Below are positions 46,501 through 56,740 of a stretch of DNA of 64,000 nucleotides, piece after piece. A model generated the notes under the pieces. The model made no database searches and was not told where the DNA came from. It was given only the letters and a program-made list of their open reading frames with translations. Both the position numbers and the translations under genes were made by a program. The stretch covers positions 103,745-167,744 of the forward strand of contig CALNHX010002790.1 of the NCBI GenBank assembly GCA_940337035.1, written 5' to 3'. Position 1 is the stretch's first letter; each line of letters starts with the position of its first letter. This DNA comes from Agriotes lineatus (Eukaryota > Arthropoda > Insecta > Coleoptera > Elateridae).

Positions 46501-48555
46501 ACAAGTACACAATGAAAGTATTCGAATACCTATACAAGTACAGAGTACAGAGGAATACAATGGCGGAACAATGGTAAAAACAAAACACATTTTTTCAAGT
46601 TCCTATTTTATTGGCTTTTAAGTTTTTCAAAATTGTCATCTGTCAGGGCATAGCAAAGTGGTCTGTTTACCAGTGTCGCGAATGAAAATAATCATTCTAC
46701 TGCGGCCAATGATGGCAAACATAAATAAAATGAAAGAACTTTTCTATAATATTTCATAAAAAGAACACGTTTTCTTCCTGTACATCGAAAACTGTATGTC
46801 AGCAAACATAAAATAAATTATAAAAGTAATTTAATCTCTTTATCAGTATGCAAAACATCTAAAATTCAAGTCAATGCTGTACTTTTTATAAACATACATG
46901 CTAGGTGGCCGAGGTGATCTGCTGTGATGCTTTTACTACCTAAGGTTTAGTAATTAAGAACATATCATTAATTTTGGTAACTGTATTCGAGTGCCTGTAA
47001 ATGCATTAAATACAAGTATAAGTACATTTAAAAAAATGTACTCGTGGACTGAGTACCAAGTACACTAAAAGTACTCAGAGTACAGTTACTGAGTACTTGT
47101 ACTCGAGTACCGCACAGCTCTGTCTGGATATTAATATTGAATTAATTAAGCATCCACACAGCATGCTACATTACATTTCATCGGGGTATATGTCGGTCCA
47201 TTTTTCCTTGCAAGTCTGATTTGGGGTTTCGTTATTGTCTTCATTCAAGTGATGGTACAAATTGGACTATTACCTATTTTCGAATACACAAAACCTAAGT
47301 CCACTTTCTAAAAATAGTGAATTGTTAGATAACAATTAACAGTTCTTTTTCAAATTAATCTAATGTTCAAATTATTTCCACAATTATTTCGTTCGTCTTC
47401 TACAGATGCACCAGGTTCAGAATTTTTATTTTCGTGTCCACGTTCCTGTAAACAATTTTCCAACTCGGCATTAATCAATAAATCCGCGCCATTACAGTAA
47501 AAATTGCAATCCCAGCTCAAAAATTGTTCACGAACAAGAATAAAACGTGACTAAACAGTACTCCAATAGCGCCGCATCAACAGTCTTTAAATCCCCGCCA
47601 CCTGCTGCTTTAATATCACCCTATGTAAATCAAACTTTTTTTGTGGCCGAAACAGATGTAAATGAACGCAAATTCAATGGCGGATGCGCCCGTTTCGACG
47701 GGCCAAATCATGGGTGGCTTGTAAGAGTTCACGAGCCACCAAAGAACATAACCGTTACGATGTTCTAAATATACGAATATTAAGTGAATGCTAAATACGT
47801 TACAGTGGCTAAGTATCAAACAACGTATTATTTTAATACAGTGGTTTTGATTTACAAAGCTGTTAATAATTTATTACCAAATTATATGTCGGATCATTTG
47901 ATAGTAAATGCCGACGTTCATCAATATAAAACAAGGAATTGATTTGATTTTGGGCTGCCTAAATTAAATAAAGCGAGTATACAAAATTTTCTGTAAGGGT
48001 CTAAAAGTTTATAATTCGCTTCAAGATGTAAAAAAAATGACAAACATTTATAATAAAAAAAAATATTTAAGCAACTTTGTGAAACAATACTATTAATATT
48101 AATGTTATTAATGATAAATAAGTTAAGATATAATGTTAGGCACATTAAGCCAACAAATGCTGGGTGTTGATCTACAAAGATGACGTGGTCTAAGCCGAAA
48201 TTTAATTCTAATATTGACAGTTAGCGATTTGCGGAATATTCCGGTTCCCATAGTGAAAGGGTCAATATAAAATGCAATGCAGTGCACTATTTAACATCTA
48301 TACATTGATCTATGTGGATCATGCTGCACATTTCTTCTAGTCAAGTCTATTTCTTACCGTTTGTGAGGTTACCATACACAGATAACACTATTTATGTATT
48401 TAATACCACAGGTGCCATCAACAATTGCCGAAGAAAAAATGATTAATCCATTTATGAGGGTTGATGCTGCGCCTGTACAGAAACACTGCGGCTGTGGTGA
48501 AGCTGTCGCAGCAATGGCATCTATTCGGAAAGAAAAGGATTCTTTTAAAGGTTGA
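28527..48555 (+). CDS. HAGH: Hydroxyacylglutathione hydrolase (glyoxalase II), five coding exons
   Basis: It hydrolyses S-lactoylglutathione to D-lactate and glutathione, the second step of methylglyoxal detoxification. Exons: 28527 or 28659-28706, 28757-28878, 28928-29151, 29201-29433 and 48412-48555. Introns 1-3 are 49-50 bp, and all junctions are GT-AG and keep the frame. From the Met at 28659 (MKIRILPALSDNYMYL) the product is 256 residues, close to the 260 of human cytosolic HAGH. The metallo-beta-lactamase metal ligands are present: TTHHHWDHAGG, CHTTGHICYY, FTGDTLFVAGCGRF and CGHEYTVQNL. Exon 5 gives VPSTIAEEKMINPFMRV, the usual C-terminal domain. An in-frame Met at 28527 adds 44 residues rich in Arg/Ser/Phe and nearly free of acidic residues, like the mitochondrial leader of vertebrate HAGH. 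A splice acceptor-like ctttcag at 28585-28591 leaves open a different upstream exon. Confidence 0.93.
31162..31293. repeat. Inverted repeat of about 50-bp arms
   Basis: The arms carry TCTATTTTGCGTTTAGAA then CTCCATTCTAGCAACC, and the inverse at 31240-31290, separated by about 25 bp. It lies inside the MULE-like element. Confidence 0.6.
31656..32091. mobile_element. Palindromic MITE inside the MULE-like element
   Basis: The left end TATCCATTCACAAAACTCGT and the right end TTCACAAGTTTTGTGAATGG are inverted copies about 435 bp apart. The same terminal word, with a preceding CACTCAGCAAA, occurs once more at 42837-42884 near the mariner transposase remnant. Exact edges and target duplication are not fixed. 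Confidence 0.5.
34326..34929. other. No recognised gene; partial dispersed repeat at the end
   Basis: Intronic AT-rich DNA. At 34885-34925 it carries the CGAATTTGACATCGACTGACA module of the dispersed palindromic repeat. Confidence 0.35.
34930..35278 (-). mobile_element. 5S-rRNA-derived SINE (SINE3-like)
   Basis: Read on the minus strand, the head (about 35260-35130) matches the 3' two thirds of 5S rRNA. It shows GTTCGATCGGCAGAGTTAAG, which contains the internal promoter A-block, then GGTCAGTACTTGAATGGGAG, the C-block, and ends near GGTACGGCTGCCA. A unique body of about 200 bp follows to about 34930. This is the layout of SINE3-type elements transcribed by RNA polymerase III from a 5S promoter. 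No target duplication was found. Confidence 0.7.
35279..36543. other. Intronic sequence, nothing recognised
   Basis: No ORF of note and no clear element ends. The moderate GC patches near 35830-35880 suggest old repeats. Confidence 0.3.
36552..36739. mobile_element. hAT-type MITE, 188 bp
   Basis: The ends are CAGAGCCGGATTAAGG and its exact inverse. The flanking 8-bp words gtttcgag (36544-36551) and ctttcgag (36740-36747) differ by one base, as expected for an aged hAT duplication. Confidence 0.85.
37370..37690 (-). mobile_element. tRNA-derived SINE
   Basis: The minus-strand head at 37690-37625 resembles a whole tRNA. It has A-box GTAGCGCAATTGGGTAGGCG, an anticodon-arm-like CTTGCATTAAGCAAG and B-box GGGTCGAATCC, but the acceptor stem is poorly paired. 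The body of about 250 bp runs down to about 37370. Confidence 0.55.
37870..38116 (-). pseudogene. Tc1/mariner-superfamily transposase C-terminal fragment
   Basis: The frame at 38106-37879 reads PVRSPDLTVLDLHLWARFK and ends with ENYGGHFEHLL. This is the end of the DDE domain and C-terminus of a common insect mariner-like transposase. The N-terminal two thirds are missing. Confidence 0.7.
38285..38370 (+). mobile_element. tRNA-like SINE head
   Basis: GTGGCGTAGTGGGTAGAGTG (A-box-like, about 38301-38320) and CGGTTCAATTCC (B-box-like, 38343-38354) have tRNA-type spacing. The arms do not fold into a good cloverleaf, so a SINE or tRNA relic is more likely than a tRNA gene. Confidence 0.45.
40651..40694. 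repeat. Perfect 20-bp inverted repeat
   Basis: The arms CGATTTTACGTGACAGAAAC and the exact inverse are separated by GCCT. Confidence 0.9.
42131..44669. mobile_element. piggyBac-like transposon
   Basis: Both ends begin CCCTGCAGTGG. A subterminal CGCGCCAAGTCTC motif recurs at both ends and again inverted at 42303-42325. The right flank is TTAA (44670-44673); the left flank reads TTAT (42127-42130), one base from the TTAA that piggyBac elements duplicate. No piggyBac transposase frame is seen; the interior holds a mariner remnant. Confidence 0.65.
43040..43900 (+). pseudogene. mariner transposase, degenerate
   Basis: In shifting frames one reads the HTH region (KWFKKFSSGDLSLTDEARSG), the WRNVSDETIRLHLHQ segment, LLTCDEKWILY with the first catalytic Asp, MILLCIWWTA, QDNARPHTARV with the second Asp, and HSPEISPSDYHLF with the third. 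The usual SPD reads SPE, but the final Asp is kept. Stops and frameshifts are frequent. The intact enzyme would move a TA-targeting element. Confidence 0.8.
45085..45116 (+). repeat. TCTG microsatellite
   Basis: A short run of (TCTG) with TGTG interruptions in intron 4. Confidence 0.8.
46420..47122. mobile_element. hAT-type MITE with TACTCGAGTAC subterminal repeats
   Basis: The ends are CAGAGCTGT and its inverse, with a perfect 8-bp target duplication TCTGGATA (46412-46419 and 47123-47130). The terminal 100 bp on each side are built from GAGTACAAGTAC and GTACTCGAGTAC words, likely transposase-binding repeats. The uninterrupted partner arm at about 39095 shows the empty site. Confidence 0.9.
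47176..47789. other. Intronic sequence, no feature recognised
   Basis: The 73-codon ORF at 47547-47768 has no similarity that I recognise. Confidence 0.3.
47790..48130 (+). pseudogene. Non-LTR retrotransposon ORF2 C-terminal remnant
   Basis: Decayed frames give the usual end of a non-LTR reverse transcriptase ORF2: VYKAVNNLLPNYMSDHL, VNADVHQYKTRN, LPKLNKASIQNF and YNSLQDVKKM. Stops occur in between. It lies just upstream of the last glyoxalase II exon on the same strand. Confidence 0.65.
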
Positions 48556-48695
48556 TTACAGTAAATGATATTTCATCTCGTTTTAAGATTTTATTTTGTA
48601 AAAAATTATGGGTGTGGTCACAGTCTGACTACTAACACTAGTATTTACATATTTACAAATTTATAACATCTAGTTGTATATGTATATTTTGCCTT

Positions 48696-48701
48696 AATAA
48701 A
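48696..48701 (+). terminator. Poly(A) signal of glyoxalase II
   Basis: AATAAA lies 141 nt after the stop codon. Confidence 0.6.
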
Positions 48702-48875
48702 TATGGAGTACACAAGTTTTTTACTAAAACCAAATTTTTTGTGTTACTTTAATTTTTTTTTTCTATCCAACAATAGTTTTAACTATTGTTACTAGCTAGC
48801 TTCTCTGCATTTTTGTTAGCCGCTTCCTACGCCGCATGATGAACAAATGAGGATCTTCTATACTTGCGGCTCAAT

Positions 48876-48881
48876 TTTATT
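48876..48881 (-). terminator. Poly(A) signal of the HMG-box gene
   Basis: AATAAA on the minus strand, 69 nt after the stop codon. The two genes converge with about 180 bp between their signals. Confidence 0.55.
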
Positions 48882-48949
48882 TGAACACCGTTGTAACATT
48901 AAAACAAAATTATAAATTCCGATTTTCCAGGTATTTTTCTACCATTTGC

Positions 48950-49913
48950 TCATTTTTTCATGTTATATTCTGACATTTCAACTGCATATTTTTCTTTAGA
49001 TCTTTCATACATGTCGACGTATACCTGCAAGAATATAAAATTACTAGGTGTATAGGTTTCATTGATAATTAAAATGCAATCTTTCAATAGTCGAAAAACT
49101 AGAAAAACGTTTCTATAATTTATATATATTTATCTTTGTGGTCAGCGCTAAGAATTCTGTTAACATTCAATAAATTTATCATCTTTACAAATATATTTCT
49201 TGGGCTAACCACATCTAATTTACTTTCCTTTTTATCTGAAGCAGATAAAGACTTCCACTTAATAGCAAGTTGCCTCGTCAACTCTTGTTTTGTTAATTCG
49301 GCTTCCCCCGGCTTAAGCTCGGCATTTAGCTGTTCCATGAGTATTTGCCGCTGTTCTTGGCAAAACTGGAAAAATGGGTTTGAAGGGCGCTTTGGTGCCT
49401 TGGGGTCTTTTTCTGATTTGGGCGCCTTTCTTTTTGGAGCCTTTTTAGTCCCTTTGGATTTTTCGGCTTTCTCTTCTGCAGCTACATCAAAATGGTACAC
49501 AAAAGCGCAATATGTTTATAGAAATACTCACGGTCATTCACCCTTTCCTCCTTTATTTTTAAATTAATTTTTAAGGAACCTTTGGACGTGTCGAGTTCCT
49601 CTTCGATTTGTTCTTTCGGAATGACGGCCCAATCCTCATTGTAGCGCTCTTTCAGGCGCAGTTTTAACATCTTTACCGCGTCGTATCGATTGTTAGTTAT
49701 CTTCTTAACTTGCTGTAGCCTACAAATTTGAAAAGTTCTATCGATAAGCATCGGTTCGTCAAATAAGCAAACGCACCTATAAACCAGTTGCTGGTTATGT
49801 TTTTGTATAGCTTCGCATCTCTCCAGTAACAATTTGTACTTTTTGTAGTATATGTCGTTTTCGTAATTATTTTCAACGTAAACTCCGTCGTTTTCAGAAT
49901 CATCTGACATCAT
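48950..49913 (-). CDS. Coiled-coil plus HMG-box nuclear protein
   Basis: Exons: 49913-49777, 49719-49532, 49481 to about 49225, and 49024-48950. The first two introns are 57 and 50 bp with GT-AG ends. Intron 1 is a multiple of three and open, so a naive ORF reads through it. The N-terminus is acidic (MMSDDSENDG) and followed by a coiled-coil-like YYKKYKLLLERCEAIQKHNQ segment. A Lys/Pro-rich linker leads to one HMG box (DPKAPKRPSNPFFQFCQEQR...QLAIKWKSLSASDKK, then VYVDMYERSKEKYAVEMSEY). The last exon completes the box and ends NMKK. A coil plus an HMG box resembles Nhp10-type subunits of INO80 chromatin remodelling complexes; that is an inference. The last donor is not clean: the nearest GT (49223) gives the wrong phase for the phase-0 acceptor at 49025. 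Confidence 0.8.
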
Positions 49914-50138
49914 CTTTGCAGGTTATGTTTGGTGTTGAGGTTATGTATGAAATTTAGAATCCAATTTCTGGAAATTTCTACAGATTCTTGATCGTATTAT
50001 TACAACCCGACCAATATTTTGCTGTAATAAATTTACCAACTTACGTTTTCGTTATAAGCAATCAAATTCAATATTACTTAATGTCAACAATACAATGGCA
50101 ATAACCAGCAGTACTGAAATTGTTAAGTTGGAGTTATA

Positions 50139-50988
50139 CCGGGTGTCAACGAATTTATTAGCCAAGTCATAACTTCTAGAGTATTAGGTGTATCAAAATG
50201 AGATTTGGTATAGATAAATGGTATAGGGAGAGGAGAGTTTTCGCATATTTTTCACTTTCCGGTCACTTCCGGTTTCACCGGAAATGGCTCCGATTTCGAA
50301 TTTTTAAATGGAACACCCTGTATATTTTTGCATATTTGGATTTCGGAGGCAATTTTGGATCAAAATGTGACATTTTAAAAAGTTATCCATGGCACACTTG
50401 ACAAAAGTAAATTACATATTATCCAGTATTTTGCTTAGAAATATTTAACTTATGAGCTTATTTTTAATCCAATCGCAAATAAATTAGCATCGTTAGATTC
50501 GCCAAAAAATCCACTTTTCGGAAAGTGCTTGTCAAAAAAGGGTCGCCATTTGAAAAAACATAGTTACACAAGAAAACGTGATTTTGCCAACTTGTCTTAT
50601 TCCTATCTATCATACTAATCACTAAAACTTTGCGATTGTAATTTTCTGACATCACCTGAGGTCCTTAGATTAGTTTGCGTCCGATCATGGCCACCTAGAT
50701 GCCATATTAAAAGTGGCGCTAAAAAACTCAAGTAGGCTTAAAAACTTTTTAAAATGTCACATTCTGATCAAAAATTGTCTCAGAAATCCAAATATGCAAA
50801 AATATACAGGGTATTCCATTTAAAAATTCTAAATCGGAACCATTTTCGGTGAAACCGGAAGTGACCGAAAAGTGAAAAATATGCGAAAACTCTCCTCTCT
50901 CCATACCATTTACCTATACCAAATATCATTTTGATATACCTAATACTCTAAAAGTTATGACTTGTCTAATAAATTCGTTGACACCCGG
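50139..50988. mobile_element. Foldback MITE with TA duplication, 850 bp
   Basis: The arms of about 260-290 bp are inverted copies whose ends read CCGGGTGTCAACGAATTTAT. TA flanks both ends (50137-50138 and 50989-50990). The arms share GGTCACTTCCGGTTTCACCG. The ORFs inside are incidental. Confidence 0.85.
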
Positions 50989-50990
50989 TA

Positions 50991-52152
50991 TATCATAATG
51001 GTTTTAGCGATTAGCCATAGATAAATTTATTGCTGATTTTTAACAAATTCCTCACATGAAATTATAGTATACTATAATATAATTATATTCTGTACATCAT
51101 GCAATAGTTCTACATTAATATCTATTATACAGTCTGTTCAATAAAAAAGGCCCCGCCTTCTAGCTACTTTATTATTTATTTTAGACCCAATAAACCTTAT
51201 ATCAAATCAAATGGCACATAAAAACCTACATTTTAACACTATCAAACAATTTTTATCTTCAATTGTTTCAGAGTGGTGACGTCACATGCAATTTTTTTAA
51301 ATGACACTGTATATATTTTTTACATTTTCTGGTAGAGGTTTTTTTTCTCTTTTCAACAATATAAATATTTTATGCCCTTACATAAGAAAATTTTCGAGAA
51401 AAATTAAAAAACTTTTTTATGGGTGGGAGGCCACGATACAAAATTATAAACAAAAGTGTAACTCAGAAAAACAAAACAATAAACACTTTAGATTATTCTG
51501 AAATCTGACAGTTAAAGCGTTTGGCTACTATTTGTTTTAAGCTCGTATAATTGCCAGTAATTACTTATTGCATAAAAAAATTAAACTAATTTTGTTGCTA
51601 CCAAGACTGAAACCTAGAACAGAAGTGCATTGCAGTGAACGGTGTGTTTGGAAAATTTCCTTCTGAAATTATAATACATATTAGGTATACATAATCTCTG
51701 ACACATTTTTGTTTCCTTGTTCATTTTTAACTTTAATTGTTAATTCGTTGATATCGGGGACAGATTATTCCTCGAAACGTTCGATTTTTACTACTTTTAA
51801 TTTTACAGGATAGCGAAATACCCATAAACATGTTATGCATATGTAAGAAGTAAAGTTCAAGGTGCTACACTCCGTTTAGAAGTTTGACCTGAGACTGCAT
51901 ATTAGGGCCGAATGTGTATAACATAATATACAGTATCAACATTTAAATTCAATATATCGAACTAATAAAAAAGTCAATTTTATTGCAGAGTCTGGGATAA
52001 TTAGAAACAATCAGATTTCCACGAGGAGCATTCGATTTTAAATGCTTGGACATGAATTTGGTTTCTTTCAGCTTCAATATAGCTAATATTTTGGGTATAC
52101 CTATAACCATCAGTTTCCCTTGATTGTTTACTTTACATTTAAAAACATGATA
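50991..52152. other. Intergenic DNA with one dispersed repeat
   Basis: At about 51722-51832 it carries a segment shared with 58670-58780 (TTCCTCGAAACGTTCGAT... then AGCGAAATACCCA). Nothing else is recognised. Confidence 0.4.
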
Positions 52153-52154
52153 TA

Positions 52155-52889
52155 CAGCGTGTCCGCGGATTGAGTTCACATAAGGTGTAAATGACAAAAT
52201 ATTTTCGAGTTAGATGTTAATATTCTAGTAATCGCTCCTGCTTGTTCTCAAACCAAGATTTGGAGAAAATCAATCATATTAATTAGTATACAGGGTGTTT
52301 TTAGAATCGATTATTAAAAAATGGCCAAGCGTAAACTACCTTCATTAGAAGAGATAACAAAAAAAAAGTATTAATAAAAGTTCTTTAGAATTGAGAGTAA
52401 TGGCAGACCTTCAATTTTCAGACAAATCGGCCTACTTTGATTTTTTTAAAAATATTTTTTGGTTTTTTATACCAACATACTTTTTTTCGTGGCTGTAGGA
52501 GGCACTCTAACTGGTTCATGAACTAAGATGTTAAAAAGATAATAGACTGCCTCCTACAGCTGTAATAAAAGGTATTTTGGTATAAATAATCCAAAAATTT
52601 AAAAAAGTTAAGGTAGGCCGATTTGTTTGAAAATTGAGAGTCTGTCATTACTCTTAATTCTAAATAACTTTTCTTACTTTTTTTTGTTATCTTTTCTAAT
52701 AAAGGTAGTTTACTCTTGGCCATTTTTTAAAAATCGATCCTAAAAACACCCTGTATATTAATGAATTTGATTGATTTTCTCTATATCTTAGTTTGAAAAC
52801 AAGCAGGAGCGATTCCTAAAATATTAACGTCCAACTCGAAAATGTTTTGTCATTTACACCTTATGTGAACTCAATCCGCGGACACACTG
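52155..52889. mobile_element. Foldback MITE with TA duplication, 735 bp
   Basis: The arms of about 350 bp are inverted copies. The ends read CAGCGTGTCCGCGGATTGAG and, inverted, CAGTGTGTCCGCGGATTGAG. TA lies on both sides (52153-52154 and 52890-52891). ORFs at 52523-52723 and its mirror are products of the palindrome. Confidence 0.85.
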
Positions 52890-52965
52890 TATAAGAAGAC
52901 ATTTTTCGTATTAAATTTGTGTGGTAGATAGGAAAACCTCACAATCAAAACTCATAAAGATATAG

Positions 52966-53019
52966 AGCGTTCAAATAAATACATATCCAGATCAGAGGAT
53001 ATGTATTTATTTGAACGCT
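52966..53019. repeat. Perfect 23-bp hairpin
   Basis: Arms 52966-52988 and 52997-53019 are exact inverses, starting AGCGTTCAAATAAATACATA, with an 8-nt loop AGATCAGA. It is 77 bp after the foldback MITE. Confidence 0.9.
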
Positions 53020-56000
53020 TATAATTTCCAAACGAGCGTCGCACCGCTGGTTTTCAGACCGGCGAAAGGGGCAAACGCGTTGAGTGCTTAGTCACGATGC
53101 TAGTTAAGTTGAGTATAAAGAGAGATACGAACAAGCGTACAATAAAAGTCTTGTTATGGTGGGATTTGCGCGCGATGTGAAATTGCCTTATGGAAGTACT
53201 TGAGCGGTCCTTGTGGCAACCCTACGGCTTTTGTCGGATCATCAATTTTCTTAGCGTTAAGTTATATCAAGTTTTAATCACGTGCCGCTTGAAATATCGA
53301 ATAACTTTATTGTCGAATTACATCGGATTCAGAAAGGCTTTACCGTAGCTTGTCTGCTGTCAACCCATCTATCTCGCCCACGCTGTTGCTCCTGCTCACT
53401 AAGTGGCCATCGTAGATTCACCATTCCGATGTCCCGGGGATTGACCCCAATTTCTCGTAGAGATTCTTGGATTGTTCTTCGCTAACCCATTCTGCATTAC
53501 CGCTAAAAATATCCATTGTTTATATATTCTCGCATGGTCATCGTCGTTCATTTCGAATGCGATATTTAGGCATTGATGTTGTACTATTTATAAGATACTG
53601 CACATCTTCCGGCTAACGGACTCAAATTTGGAGTACATCTCCGGCTAGAATGGCTAAACGCTATTTGGCTATTGCTTTTGCTGCCAGTTTAACGAATTTA
53701 TTTCTCTTAGAGTGTATTATTGTGACGCCATATTTAGAAAGGTCCCCACGGCAGTAATTTGATATGCCAGTCCTAAGCTGACCTCCGAAAACTTTCTTGT
53801 AATTTGTGTATGGAATATACTCATATCATATTATTTCCGTTCATTGTAAGACGCAAATTCAGTTGTGTTTTTAGAAATTGTAACACTTCCAAGCAGATGA
53901 AGGCAAAAGTATGTTTACCCAACGTACCGAACCTTCGCACTTTCCGAAGTCCATCGCCAGGTCATCCGTGGTGGAATCTGCTTGACCTTGACTAATGAAC
54001 GTCACAGCATGGTGGCGCCCAACCAATAATAAACACATAAACCTTTCTACCGATTATACTTTCATAATAAAAAATATGTACTTTCGGCTTAAAACCCTGC
54101 CCCTCCCACTGTAGCTAGCCGCGTGCACATTCTAAGTATTTTGCATGTCCACACGTAAGAAAATGTCATTGCTTACTTTAAAAGCTATTGATTCATATCG
54201 CTGTACCACTGTCAAAGTATTACATTACAAAGTCAGCATCAGCATCATCATCGAATAACTCTGCATCCTATTTCAGACCTTGGATAACTCAGGGATTCAC
54301 CCCCATTCCATTTGATGTTGTCTCTACGATTTTAATAGTACCATACAACGCACATAATTTCTGGTTAAAATGTCTCCCCCACAAACCGTTTTCCTTTATT
54401 GGGCAAGAGATTCTCCTTAATATTTTGTTTTCGAAACAGTCTACCAGTTTTTCTTAATTATTGTCTACGGGGCATACTTTTGATCCACATAAAAGTACTT
54501 ACATGCATTATAGGTATTTTGTAAATTTTAATTTCCGCGATGTGAGGTGTAAGTTAATACTTCATGAAGTTTATAACATCACCTGTTAGCGATTGATGTT
54601 CTCCTTTGAATGCCGTTCCCAACACTTTCTACTGCGTCTATAATTACGTTTTCTCGAATTTATGGTCGACATTCTTCTGTAGTCATACACGTGTGCTTCA
54701 TTTGGCTTTCATTTATTGAAAATGTATATGTCACACTAAAACTGGGAAAAAAGAGACAAAACTGGCCTTTTCTTAAGGGTGCTAGAACAATGAGGCATGT
54801 CCTCGAATAACGTCACAACAAAGTTGTTCCCACAAGTTAGCTTATATATATGCCGGAGAGTGGGTCGCAGGCGTAAAAGGAAACTAAACTAAACCGCTCA
54901 TTAATATAAGCTTCGAAGGACTTAATTATAAAGGAGCTAGGTTCTAACAACTCATCGTAATGCACTCCGTAGATCCAAATGAAGTAAGTGGACTACGACG
55001 AAACAAACTCAAAAGGAAGAGATAAACACAAGTAAAAAGGCACAAAAAAGTAACATCGGCGAGCAATCGGAAAGGTAATAATTTTTTTGTCGGGGTGTGG
55101 GGGCAATTTTTAAAAATACCCACACTATTGGAAATTATTACAACAAACTGGTTTATTGTATTATGTAACAGTTAAGTTAAGGGAATGCATTTGTTGTGAA
55201 TAGGCACTATGTGCGAACAGCACACCAAATCTTCACGCAAATGAAATTTAGAGGGCTTGGATTAGCCGGGCGGTCGAAACTGACGAAGGTGATTAATTCC
55301 TAAATTGTTACGTTAGTTTCTCTATTGTGGAATATTAAATTCATCAATTATCGCATAAAGTTCCCCTCCTTCTCTACTACAAGTATCACGTGCAGTGGTT
55401 AAAGCGTATGACTTGGTCCGACACGCGCCTGGGAGCTCGGGTTCGAATCTCACCGCCTGCATTGTTTTTTATTTGCAGATTGATGTAATGGACATTACTA
55501 AGTGTTTCAGTATTATTAGCAATGTTAAGATATTTGTACATATTTTGTACATTATTTTCAATACTCTTGTTTTTCTTTATTATTTGTGGAATTTGCAGTT
55601 TCAAAACTTTGCCGAGTTTTTGAGAAGTGAATATTTATTTCCTAATTTCTACGGCGTCTTGAAGGCATGGATGTATCGACCAGGAGATAATTGATAGCGT
55701 TAAATATTTGACCATCAAGTGATTTCCAATAAACGTTATGAATTGTTTCGTCGTTACGATAATTTCAAACTATGCGACAAAGATTATTAATCTTTATCAT
55801 TACCGTTTGCTCGCGCGTGTAAGCTATGATTTCCTATGGTGGGTCTATATGTGTGTCGTTTTCTGTCCTGTTTGGACATATGAATTCTCAATTATTATTT
55901 TAACATCGTATTTAGTGTATCTCCTGTAGGACGTGTCAAGTCTGTCCGTAGAATTCCACTTTATCCTCGTCTTCTTTTTCACCTGTGGTACACATCCTAT

Positions 56001-56738
56001 GGTTTCCAACAGCTTCTTATTAGTCAATTACTTGGTTTTTCATTTTTGGATTGGCTATGAATGCAGCACGAAAATTGCTATGAATAGGTTTCCCCATGAT
56101 TTACTGGCTTGTCCGTGTCCAATTCATCTCTTGAATTATTGCTAAATTTGGTCTGTATTTGTTTAGCTGTTTAGAATATTGATTGATATTTTTAGCAACT
56201 GCTTGATACAATGGTAATACGTTGACGTCACAACTATCCTATAACATAAAATCGTTGCTCTCTTTCTTTATTTGTTATTTTCTTTCTTTCTACGTTTGTT
56301 CGCTATCTTCTCCGAAGATACGGGACCGCTTAAGTTGTACGATGGCTTAATAGTTTACTAATTTTTAGACTTAGATCGTAGGCCGGTTTTTATTTACAAA
56401 AAAAGTACGAAAAAGTTTTAATTTAATTAAATCCTCTAAGTAGCGGAGCAGAGCGCCTGTCGCCGTGGGCTACGGGGTGACAGCTGCTGTCGCCGTGTGC
56501 TATTATCTCGGGTGAATACCTATCTTGATATATCATTATAGGGGCGCATTTTTCAAACAACCCAGGTTCGATTCCCGGCCGATGCATCCTTTTTTTAATT
56601 TTTAATTTATATCAATGAATCTCTCTTAAATTAGCGAAGCGTAGTTCGGGTGACTCACTAGTATATAATAATAACAATCGAAAGATCATGCCGATTTCTT
56701 GAAATGAATAGTAATGCTGTATCCTTAAAATAACAATG
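53020..56738. other. Intergenic DNA, no gene recognised
   Basis: Mostly AT-rich. A tRNA-like relic sits at 55391-55461. ORFs (for example 53282-53485, 54188-54457 and 55395-55694) have no recognised similarity. Confidence 0.35.
55391..55461 (+). mobile_element. tRNA-like sequence (relic or SINE head)
   Basis: The 71-nt stretch has an A-box-like AGTGGTTAAAGCG, a B-box-like GGGTTCGAATCTC and ends TGCAG/CTGCA that can pair. The T- and acceptor stems are imperfect and no clear anticodon arm forms. A short T-run follows. A functional tRNA is unlikely. Confidence 0.35.
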
Positions 56739-56740
56739 TA

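Larger units (their letters stand above)
39053..47175. mobile_element. Foldback-type element with about 760-bp inverted repeats
   Basis: Two arms are long inverted copies: 39053-39820 and 45578-47175. Their outer ends are TGTAGTGTAGCATGCTGTGT and, inverted, TGTAATGTAGCATGCTG. The right arm is longer because it holds a 703-bp hAT MITE and an extra segment of about 140 bp (about 45612-45752). Between the arms sit a hAT element and unique AT-rich DNA. There are no coding sequences of its own and no target duplication was found. Confidence 0.75.
29434..48411 (+). other. Intron 4 of glyoxalase II, 18,978 bp, filled with transposons
   Basis: It starts gtaaat after codon ACG and ends ccacag before GTG, phase 0. 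The other introns of the gene are about 50 bp, so this one has grown by successive insertions described in the entries below. Confidence 0.88.

Noticed and set aside
49720..49776. Continuous coding through this segment of the HMG-box gene
   Set aside because: It is open and divisible by three, but has GT-AG ends and interrupts the coiled coil; better explained as an intron.
55391..55461. Functional tRNA gene
   Set aside because: The stems are imperfect and no proper anticodon arm forms; kept only as a tRNA-like relic.
56550..56600. tRNA-like B-box GGTTCGATTCCC followed by a T-run
   Set aside because: No matching A-box at the proper distance; possibly a SINE fragment, but unsupported.
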